Origin: Stichopus chloronotus
Lineage: Eukaryota; Echinodermata; Holothuroidea; Aspidochirotida; Stichopodidae
Assembly: GCA_021234535.1 (NCBI GenBank)
Contig: CM037840.1
Coordinates: 17,315,415 to 17,379,414, forward strand
DNA length: 64,000 nucleotides
Reading direction: 5' to 3'
This document shows, piece by piece, positions 54,236 through 64,000 of this stretch. The position numbers and the translations under genes were made by a program. The stretch's first letter is position 1. The number at the start of each line of letters is the position of its first letter. The notes beneath the pieces were generated by a model. It was not told where the DNA came from. It saw only the letters and a list, made by a program, of their open reading frames with translations, and did no database searches.

Positions 54236-55689
54236 CGTCAATGATCTATAAGGGGAAATATTGTAGTATTGTTGTTATTATTATACAGCGCCGTCTGAAT
54301 CTATGTGCACTAGCCAAGCAATTCTATCCCATTAAGTTAATTTTCAAACTGTATTGCAACACATCCTTTTAAAGATGAGTAATTGAATTTTCTAACTTTC
54401 ATATTTCTGTTTCAAATTTTCCAAATTCTGTTAATTACAGAAAGCTTATTTGCATATAATATAAATATCAGCGGGAAATCGAAAGACACCTAGAAATTTT
54501 ATCTCTCTGTCAGCAACATGAGCCAATTGAATGTGTGCTGTGTGGAACCTTAGACATTTTTCCTTTTAATACTTGAAATTTGATATTTTATTGTCTTTTG
54601 CTCACTAATTAATTATGCTACTGAGATCCAAAACATCTATGTCCCTTAGGTTACAATTTTTAATGCATTTTCAAGTGTTGATATAGAAACACAATCTTTT
54701 TTTTTTTGTGACATTCAGTAAAGTTCTAATTTAGGACATCTACTCAACAACTTGAGATCTAGGGAGAGAACTTTGAAATTATACGATGGATTCTACAATC
54801 AAATTAAAGAATGTGAAGCACGGGACAAAATGTAACGTACAGGCCAATGTGCGAGGAAAAATGTCCCATTGTGACATCTGTTGGAAATAATCCAGTGCTC
54901 ATAAATCGTTTTGATCTATAGACTATACATGCCACTGGAAGGCATTGCAGAGTATGGATGCCAAAACAGCACAAATCTAGCCTCAAATAATCTTTTGACT
55001 GACCACCAACACAACTGTTGTATCTGTTGGATAAACTGTGAGTTTGAATAAACACCAGGAATCATTCCTTAGTCATGTTTCCGGTGTAGAATCGGGCTGC
55101 TCACTCACGGTAGATCTAATTAATGGATACCAAAACCAGTTATTAATTGACCGTCAATTAATTTATGTGCACCTATAATTCACAACAATATAAATTGGCA
55201 GTGGCAATAGAGTGAAAATGCTATCTGCTTAAAGTATAGGCATCTTAATTCAAAGGCAGTCGTGCGTCCCTCCCTCACGACAATGAATGAACATGATTTT
55301 AAGGATAAGAAAAGGCTTTAACACAAGTGCTAACCCATGATGCCACTGCTGGACTTTGGTCAATGCACTGTAGTCCAGATTTCAGAAAACTCGTTTTCAA
55401 TAGCTCTGTTTTGGAAAAGATTAATAGCATGCTGTAGGTAGGATCATTACTTAAGAATATATTCTTTTTTTTTTATTTCCAGTGTTTAGTCTAAACATAG
55501 ACAAAAGTTTTATTCAAAATTGATACCAGTTGGACATAGTTAAAGTCAAAGGTATGTATCAAATTGAAGCCATGGATACCTTTCGTCTAAATTATGGATG
55601 GCAGAGTTGTATACATGTAGCCCAGTGGTGGCTGGAATGGGGCCAAAACAGAATGGAGAGGGTGTGAAAAGACAAGGGATGCTTTAAAA
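54236..55689. other. intergenic, nothing recognised
   Basis: AT-rich sequence with only short frames. Confidence 0.5.
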
Positions 55690-55990
55690 GTTTGAGTTTG
55701 AGTTTATTCATTCACGCATGCATATATATACAAATGATTTAATTATATAGGTTACTTGTTTCGTAATTATTAAGTACTATATACACATACATGAAAGGGA
55801 CGTCATAAGCTCTGAGAGAGCTTGAGGTGACGTCCAACAGAAAATAAACAAAGTTATACTAATTGGGAATGAAGAATGAAAAATTGTGGCTTAAGGAAGT
55901 AACTGCAGTCTGTGCAAGTATATATGCTCATAAAGTTATGCCATGTGTTTGTGGGTGAATTTGCAGTCATCTTATCTTCCCCCGCCCCTT
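55690..55990 (-). mobile_element. LINE 3' end with compound stem-loop
   Basis: On the minus strand a stem-loop (ggacgtca ... tgacgtcc outside; aagctct/agagctt inside; 55835-55798) is followed by about 85 bases and then aataaactcaaactcaaac. A stem-loop plus short-repeat tail is typical of CR1/L2-like LINE 3' ends. Only the 3' part seems present. Confidence 0.5.
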
Positions 55991-56624
55991 CCGTCCCTCA
56001 TCCCAGTACACTGGCCTCTATATTTTCACATGATAGTAAATACGTGTGGGTATGTCTGATAACATGATTAAAAAACACCTTAAAAGACTATAAAAGACTG
56101 GAAATCCCAGTGCATATCTATATGGACAAATTGTCCTGAACATCACATGTCCCTTACGTCACCCTGATTCTTCAAGTTTCGAAACTTGTCATTGTACCAT
56201 GACCACATTAGATTTTTTCTTGATATTTTTTTAGTATGACGTATAAGTGTGTGGACTGTACATTGTTGAAATAAGCATAATGGTAAGACTGTTACTTTCA
56301 GAGTTTTTTATGTACATTTTAAAGTGAAAAAGTGCATTTTTGTTGTCTCGTACGTCACGGTGCATAATTAATTAGGGTATTTCCTAATAAATGTATCTTT
56401 CAAATTTTGTTCTTTATTTCATAGTGTTAGATAGTACAATTATGAAAACACCAAAAGAACGCTTAATTTCCCTTTCGTCACTCGCTACCGGCACTTTTTA
56501 ATATCTAAACGGTTATTTTCGTCACAGTGCAAATACCTTGGACCTGCCCTTTTTTAAAAATATCCTAAATCCTTATAAGGCAATACGACGTCATATTTGA
56601 AGCCATCGTCCATTCGATATAAAG

Positions 56625-56760
56625 GCACTTTAAATGAATAAAAGATATCTGTAAGTAATTTTAAATTATCTTTGAATCAAATTAAAGATATCTGTACATG
56701 AATTAAAGTCTCTTCAATTGAATTAAAAATATCTTTAATTCATTTAGAGTCAATGGAATT
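56625..56760. repeat. second array of ttaaagatatctttaa-type palindromes
   Basis: aattaaagatatctgtaca, attaaagtctcttcaattg and attaaaaatatctttaatt follow one another. The same motif as at 52420-52710. Confidence 0.5.
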
Positions 56761-59700
56761 CATGGGCTGTGGAGTGAAGTTTGGAAGGGAAGGGGGGGGG
56801 GGGCATTTTCCGTGCAAGCAGCATTCTAGCGCTAAAGTTGATGCGTTTTGAGTGGGGACCAGGCCTGCACAAGGACCTCTGGCGAGGTCCAGGGACCACC
56901 GTACACAACTTTAGCATATATTTGCGTGCTTAGGCCTCAGAATTCATGTATTGTCGTACTCAAAAGAATATTAGGCTTCTTCACCATCTCCCCAGACCTT
57001 TAACACGGTGGCTATTACCCCAAAGAAAACTTTTCCTGTGTGTCCAAGCGATACATGGCCACTTTGGTCCTACCACTGAACAATTTTGAGAACTGTAATC
57101 TCCACGTTACAAAGCTAACGTTGTTAAAGGCGCGTTTAAAGGAATGGGGATATTAGCTTACAATGTGGAAAGGAGATCCATGGTTTCCATGGGATACTCA
57201 TGATTTGGGGGATAACTTTGATCTCAGAATGGTCACATAAAATCCATACCTTCAACTACTGATATCCTAATTACTCTTCTTTTGAAAATCGAATAGACCC
57301 CTGCCAACTTGCCAACTTTTACATCGTTTACATTATAAAAATCTAAGAACTTGTCTAAGCTGTAAAATTATTATGACCTTAGTGAGTTGGGTTGAAGGAA
57401 ACAAAGTGCTTTGCTAAAAACTCTCAATGATTCCATCAAATATTTGAATTCTCTTTTCTTACATATTGAGGAATGCTAACGTTGCAATCTACCTAAAATA
57501 ATTTTAATTTCTAAACAACTATGAATACTCGAATCGGAAGACAAAATCCTCACCTCCTGAAAAATGGAAGCAGATGTTTTTGATGCATTTTTTTTCCCTA
57601 CAGCATTTCAGTTCGACAAAACACGGTCATTCTGTGCGTGCATTTGGACGTATACACAAGCCAGTTGTTAATAGGCAGGCATAATGTCATACCAGGGTAC
57701 TTTTAAATAGTAATATGAAATACTACAATTTCTTATTGGAAATAGCATTAGTTGGCAGTGATAAGCAATACTTTTTGGGATTTTTTTTTAATTTAGGGTT
57801 AGGGTTGAAATAGAGGGAAAAAATAGAGAGACATTCTTATAGAATTTATGACATGATTAATATCCATGGTTTTGATTACGAGTTTGGAATTAAGGCGTAT
57901 TGCCAATGCGTCCTGCGTTAAATAAATGTGGTGAACGTTCTGCTGCAGATCCCACCCTTTGCCGGATACTGCAATACTTAGTATAAGCGACAGGTGCATG
58001 TATAGCTCTTCGAGACCTCGAATCAAAGATTTCACACCTTTCTGAACACTTTGTTTCAACTGTGTTGAATATCTGTTTCGTCTTAGTTTTCAGTACCGTG
58101 AAAAGATCGCACTTGTGAAGCCAGTTTCCCAGTCCCCCAAACTGGGTCAACTTATCACCAAATACTCTTGTAACGTAAATATTCCATTATGTAAAATCCC
58201 CTCCTTTCAGCGCTTTTTCATTTATTTTTCTTGGCTCCCCTTTATTTTTCTACATCATCCATCGCGTCCCCAAAATTTGTGGGGGGGGGGGGAGGGGGCA
58301 CTCTGTCCGACTCCACTCGGGCTGGCTACGCCAATGGTTACAACTCGTGGCTTTTCTTTTGCCCCCTCATTCATGTGCCCCCCCCCCCAAAAAAAAATGT
58401 GCTCTTGCCATTGTATAATTATTTCATAACTCACGTTTCACAATTACAGTGTCAAATAGAACAATGCATACTACAACAACACAGAACAGTGTTGAGTTCT
58501 TGCTTGGCATAATGGAATATTTACGTTACAAGATTACAAGAGTATACGAAAATCAGTTCAACTAAAGAAGCAGTCGAAAGAGAAAATGTAAGTCGACGTT
58601 TATGAAGAGGTAAAAATCTTGTCTTTCATACCACTGAATGCAAAAATATAATGCTTTCTTTTTCTAGTTCATGACAACCTCAGAAACAGTGCCTCAATGA
58701 ATGATTAGTACATTCAGGGAGTTATTAAGTAGGAACAGCCTGGTACATGTAGACGACACAGTAAATACGTCCGTTGTAGCTTCATGTTTTTTTTTTTTTT
58801 ATAGTAGACAATATTAATGTGCATGTGATCATCAAGGTTGCATAGTGGATACGTCATCGACACCTGTTATACTATTTGATACTTATCATTTGTTGATTGA
58901 TTTTAGAATACTGAATTTCGCATGGTGGCGATCTTAGTTTTCTTCTTGGTGGGGGATGGACGATGGCTTGGGGATGAGCGATAACCGTCGTGGGGAGGGG
59001 GGGGGGGTATCCAAGGAATAGGGTTACGTCTCACCGTTTGAAATTAAAATATTTTAATCGCAAAGGGAAGTTTACGTACAAAGTGGTGCTACATCTGATG
59101 CTAAATTTACATTGTATGTATCTCTGGAATTCCTACATATGGGCAATGATTTCATTTTTTTAAAATCTTTGTCACCTAATGACGACAGAAGGGGATGCAA
59201 ATAGATATGTACCCAAGCAGGAGACAGATGGAATATGAGTGATGCTTTCAACTAGATCTAGGCTATAAATTGTCGTTCAGATTTCAGGTTCAGACAGATT
59301 CAGATTACAACGTGGAAACCGTTTCTTGATTAGGATAAAATGATAATTAAGTCCAATTAACTATAGCTTAACAATTAGACTTACTACTACAAGGTTTTAC
59401 CTAGCAAGCTGGTAACTGTTGGCAGCATAGCCTTCGAGTACGTTAGTCAATCACAACGCAAACAGAGTGCGAGGTAGGAGTTGGAGAAAAAAAAAAAAAA
59501 AAGGTGACAGGCAATGAAACACAGTCTCTAATCATGCAAAAGCTATATGATTAGGAGTTGGGTGGCAAAGTTAACAATTGCACCACATCAGAGGGTTGAG
59601 GCTTTGGACCTTTGAATAGACAGTGTGTCCAAAAAGGCAATTATGGAGATGATACAGTTTAGACGAGAGCAACGTTGAAATACGTTGAAAAACGTTGAAA

Positions 59701-60379
59701 AGTGGGTTAGGCAACAATCATTTGACTTTAAGATCAAGTAAAACAAGTATTCACAACCGATCAATGAGTCTTCATATCAGTGATGGATTAAAATGGAAAT
59801 TCCCACGGATGGGCAGCAGCACCTCATATACAAATTACAGAGTTCTGGAATATTCTCTAAACCAGTAAAACCAAGTATCATCAAAATCATTCAATTTAAG
59901 GACAAAACTGTATACATTGTTCTTTTCCTCTCTTCACGTCTTACGAAATGACGTCACAAGTGACAATTTATTTTTTAATTTATTACAGTTGACGTGACAG
60001 ATGTCAATTTCATCTTTTCTTTTTACAGTTATGTTTTTCTTTCACGGTTCACCCCTTCCACCAACATATTTTTTTTTTCGGTGGAGGGGGTGGAGGGTTG
60101 CTCTAAATTCGGTGCATTTGTGCAAGGTGGAAGGATCCACACGCAAACATTGATCTTAATATGGTGCACGAACGAGTATCTACATTAAACAGTAACGAGA
60201 AGAACAACAATAAGATGCCCGTGATATAATATTTATTTAGGGCACAATTGCTTAATTTTGGACAGTTTGTGGTGCTCGACTGTTGTGTAGCCAGCACAGT
60301 ATTCCTGGGGACGCGATGGACGAAATCGAGTAAAAAAATACAAGAGAGGAGTGAGGGGTGATAAGTTTAGATTAATAAA
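56761..60379. other. intergenic, G-run-rich, no gene recognised
   Basis: Contains long G runs (56788-56800, 58278-58292, 58996-59008), a C run at 58378-58389 facing the second one, and an A run near 59488. Open frames are short and unrecognised. Confidence 0.45.
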
Positions 60380-60800
60380 TACAGCAAATTTAAGATTTTC
60401 ACAATTTGACCTTTGACCTTAAATTTTAAAGGAGACTCAACTTCAGACCATTGGTCACATATCTACCAAATTTGACCCTCATCGGCTATGCCGTGTGAGA
60501 GGCGCTGCGCCGACGCAAACATTTCGGTGTCAATTTGATCTTTGAGCCCTGAACTTTACCTTTGACCTCCAAACAAATAAAAACATGATTTTATATGAAA
60601 TCTTGTATACCGATTGCATATTTGGAGGTCCTATGTAGAGAGCTATATATTTTGAATTAAGAATTAAAGCAAATTTAAGACTTTCACTTATTTGACCGTT
60701 GATCTCTGACCTAATTCGACCTCTAATCCCAACATATCTTGGCAGAAGACACAACTTCAGACCATCATGGGTCACCTATCTACCAGAGTCAAAGAATCAA
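60380..60800 (+). repeat. AGGTCA-type repeat, two ~285-bp modules
   Basis: agcaaatttaaga then tttcac and atttgacc recurs near 60383 and 60668. A perfect TGACCTTTGACCT lies at 60407-60419, with further imperfect sites near 60540-60570 and 60690-60720. 'gaagacacaacttcagacca' and 'aggagactcaacttcagacc' also repeat. Confidence 0.6.
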
Positions 60801-62354
60801 AGGGGTCAAATGTGCATAGAGAATATATAGCCTAAGAATATAAATCTTTAAGCCAAATTATTAGGATACAGTCACATATACCGGCCGATACAGGGCAACG
60901 CTTGAACCCGCAAAGATTTAAAATGCCATGTGATTAGACAATTGACCCCGTTCTTTCTCCCGGTCCACCGATTGACGGCCATGCCCAGAAGCTACGAAAA
61001 TGTCGTTCGTAGCCTAGTCTTCATGCATTATCTGATTGAAATCATTAGGATTTTAACGAAATTTAAATAACAGCCACACTTGTATACGTAGTGAGCTAGT
61101 GGTCAATGCATTAATTCTGAGGCCTAATTTAAGGACACATATGTTCTAGAATCGTACAGCTTCACGGGATATTCTCCCCTGGTCCTCACCCCTTCACCGA
61201 ACCCCTGGACCCCAAACAGCACGTCTCGAACGTCCCTCCACTTCCGAATTCTCTCCGTGGTCAGTGGAAGGGGAGAGGTGGGAAGGAATGTTACGAGTTG
61301 GAAAGGAACTAAGATCTACGTCCGTGGGTAGGGCTAGGGGTGCCACAAGGCGTGTACGAGTTGTTTTAACCCCCTTCTTTGAGCTGGACCATGGTTGGAC
61401 GTTAGGACATACTGGCACTCACACGCTCAACACACGCCCCGTACGTCAACGACACTGTACTGGAGGGAATTAGGTGTGACCCTAATCCGTAAACGCTTTC
61501 TGAGGAAATGCCAACGTGACCTCTGTTGACAGATAGAAAAACGTTTTTTTTCACGGAAGGCTGTATATGAAGCAGTGACATCGCACATATGAATACGTAC
61601 GTAGACTATCATATGAATCATCCTTTACTAACACTGGCAGTTGCAATGTTATCAACTCAATTCTGGGCAACAGCCTACAGTGTGCGTGATATGCATACAC
61701 ATACCCATTACATAGAATTGTTAGATGTTACTACGTGCTAACTGAAAACCGGATATAAGGGAAAACCAACGTCGTCTTTTCGGAATGATTATCCTGTTTT
61801 TGCTGGTTTAACGTGGTATCATTTAATGATTTGTATTCTTAATTAAGCGGTACAACGGGCACCTTAACCTTGTCTTCAGTCTTTTTTTTCTTTAAGAAGT
61901 CTTAGTTCTTCAAACAGCAGCCCAACCTAGCTTAAACTGAACATGTATTGACTATTGTAATTACGATGTTATGAGACGACGTACCTGTCACTACGCTGTA
62001 CAGTGTAATGTTCGTGCTATTGCTAAACTGCGAAGTAAATTCAAGTATAGCCTAGCCCAGTAGCTGTGTTAGAAAAAGTAGGATTTTTGAAAAGAATAGA
62101 GACTGTTATTTTGCAGCCTACGCCTGCACCAGCCTAGGCTTAGGTATATAATATGCTATTAATTACTATAGCATTGTCGAGTTGACGTACCCACCAGAAT
62201 ATCAGAAATGCAGTTTGTATCCTGTACTCAGAGTCTGAGCTTTCCATAATTATATCCAAGACTGATATGTCATTATGTGCATTCAGTCTGGCCCCAGTCT
62301 TTCTATTGTCATGTTTGACTTACAACACAACAGTAGGTCTACATCTGCTGTAGC
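60801..62354. other. intergenic, nothing recognised
   Basis: A GC-richer patch at 61160-61480 has short frames on both strands but no known domain or splice pattern. Confidence 0.4.
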
Positions 62355-63080
62355 CCTTGAGCAGGGCTGTGCATTGCATTACATGGCCTAAAGTCATTAC
62401 ACTCCACATTACAGCCCTTGCACCGCTAACACAAATTTTTATCCCATTAGCCAACCCCCGCCAGGGTTGTTTATCTCATGTTCATAAACAGTTACCTTTT
62501 CTTACCAAACTCTACAGAAATGATCTCTGGCACAGTAGTCACCTTTCTGCATAATCTTTTTACCATAATATAATGAGCAAATTTTTGAATTTTGACAAGA
62601 AGAACTGAATGTAACACTAAGTCAGTTCATGGCTGGGTACTAATTTAGAATCTTTCTGCATACTCTTTCTGCATAATCTTTTTACCAAAATATAATGAGC
62701 AAATTTTTGAATTTTGACAAGAAGAACTGAACGTAACACTAAGTCAGTACACAGCTGGGTACTAATTTAGAATCAGTGACCGGAAGTGACATATTCTTCT
62801 GAAAATCCTTGTTTTCGCCTAATATGTACTGCATATTTCATTATTTGCAAGCCTTTGAGTGAGTGAATGATAGTGAATTTTCCTGTTTTGTGCTTTGAAT
62901 GGTCACCAAAAACAATTAGGATGTACTCCCATATCATTTAGTTGCAATGAAAGTACTGTATTAATCGTTTTCCCTGATTCTGGGGCATTTGTAACAAAAC
63001 TTTCATGGGTTAGAAATTTGTGATAGTGGCAAAAGGGCTGTGGTTTGTAGTGAAATGTGATGCACAGCCCTGTCCAAGGA
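62355..63080. mobile_element. ~0.7-kb MITE-like element with hAT-like ends
   Basis: cagggctgtgcattgcatta at 62362 pairs with the reverse complement of 63053-63072 (cagggctgtgcatcacattt). The CAGGG start is hAT-like, but no 8-bp target duplication was found. A 108-bp direct duplication lies inside. Confidence 0.5.
62544..62773 (+). repeat. 108-bp direct duplication, 122-bp period
   Basis: tttctgcataatctttttac to ctgggtactaatttagaatc is repeated from 62666 with about six differences, so the duplication is recent. Confidence 0.85.
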
Positions 63081-64000
63081 CTATTCTACATCAGCCTTCT
63101 GTAATGTTACCAGTGGGTGACTAATCAGTTGTTGAGGAAGCTGCTACTCCCTTGACTAAATTAGTAACATCAGTATCATGGAATGCCAGTAGCTTAGTAA
63201 GCAACCTAATGTGCATAACTTGGCCTACTTCAACTACATTAACATTTAGCATTGAAATGAAAGCTAAGGTAATTTTAAGGAATGTTATGTTGGGTAAAGT
63301 CCATGGAAAAGTGTGTAGGCCTTATGTCCATGATTTTGTAAGTCATCTATACAACTGCAAGTCAGTGTTCTCTCACTGTATCCCAACCATAATGAATAAA
63401 CCAAAATGATATCAGGCTTGTTCACATGCTGAGCAAATGAAGTAGAATGCAATATGTACGGTCCTTGCTTTATAAGGCAAGACAGCTCTACTCTCAACAT
63501 TTGCCATATGTAATGCATGTACAGCCTGGGAATTTGTTTGTTCAATATCTAACTTCATCTTTGACAAGATAGAAGTAAATGCATCCGTTTGATCTTTTGA
63601 GGTAATCTGATAATATTTAGGGAAAACTGCATTCCAACATTAAACTGTATGCAAGTTGTATAGCCTGAACATTTCTGTTAAACTTGTGTTGTGCGGTTTC
63701 ATGAGATTGTTTTTGCCATGCTGAGTTTCAGCTTTACTTATCATTCCATGACGTCATTCTTTTTTTGTATTTTTATGATGCCAACACACGCAGTGTTTGT
63801 CTAATGTAGGCTACATGATGAAACATGATGACAGTTAGGGGATCATTTTCAAATTAGAAATTGCCTTTTTCAGAATTCAGTGATAGGCTTATTATACAGT
63901 TCGGAACTGTGTGAACCATTTGTGTCATATGCTGTAATTTGTTATGTTTGTGGTGTGTCTACCCGCAATGATTTTATGTGACACGTATTCTTTCAGGATG
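63081..64000. other. intergenic, possible acceptor at the right edge
   Basis: No gene recognised. The window ends with cgtattctttcag|gatg, a good splice acceptor by sequence, so an exon of a plus-strand gene might begin at 63997. This cannot be tested here. Confidence 0.2.

Noticed and set aside
57799..58150. Two overlapping minus-strand frames of 86 codons
   Set aside because: No recognised motif, no splice signals, and the two frames compete for the same DNA.

Overview
The window is animal nuclear DNA. It is AT-rich, with multi-exon genes split by long introns with GT/AG borders, and about half of it is transposon-derived. The mix (APE-type LINEs with a short-repeat tail, DIRS-type tyrosine-recombinase retrotransposons, tRNA-headed SINEs, MITEs, AGGTCA-rich repeats) points to a marine invertebrate, perhaps a deuterostome such as an echinoderm or hemichordate. 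The species cannot be fixed from sequence alone.

Two host genes are supported at exon level. (1) On the + strand, 6495-19000 holds the last seven coding exons seen here of DROSHA, the microRNA-processing RNase III: the second RNase III domain, the dsRNA-binding domain and a basic C-terminal tail. The upstream exons lie left of the window. (2) On the - strand, 50216 down to 23331 holds a complete seven-exon HMCES (SRAP-domain abasic-site shield protein, 383 aa) with its catalytic residues intact. The two genes are tail to tail, about 4.3 kb apart.

Layout. 1-6494: DROSHA intron or upstream DNA, with a decayed antisense LINE (about 3100-6270), AGGTCA-repeat fragments and an unidentified segment near 1530-2560. 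6495-19000: DROSHA, with two minisatellites in introns and a nearly intact sense-oriented LINE (about 13090-17618) in its largest visible intron. 19001-23330: 3' UTR with a 25-bp tandem array, then a 1.8-kb AGGTCA-type repeat. 23331-50216: HMCES, whose introns hold two DIRS-like elements (26199-30300 and 34853-37882), more AGGTCA repeats (30640-31012; 42139-45390, the latter interrupted by a 1.1-kb MITE) and tRNA-like segments. 50217-64000: intergenic DNA with a LINE relic split by a TTAA-target MITE, foldback-like inverted arms, a tRNA-derived SINE, a LINE 3' end with a compound stem-loop, AT palindrome arrays and a second MITE-like element.

The most notable structures are the two DIRS elements. 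Both keep the internal complementary region expected of that class, and in the second copy both element ends can be matched to its two halves. Next is a dispersed repeat family with terminal hairpins and 156-bp modules that carry nuclear-receptor DR1-like sites. No operon, CRISPR array or bacterial system is present. All identifications are from reading motifs and splice borders by eye; no database search was run.
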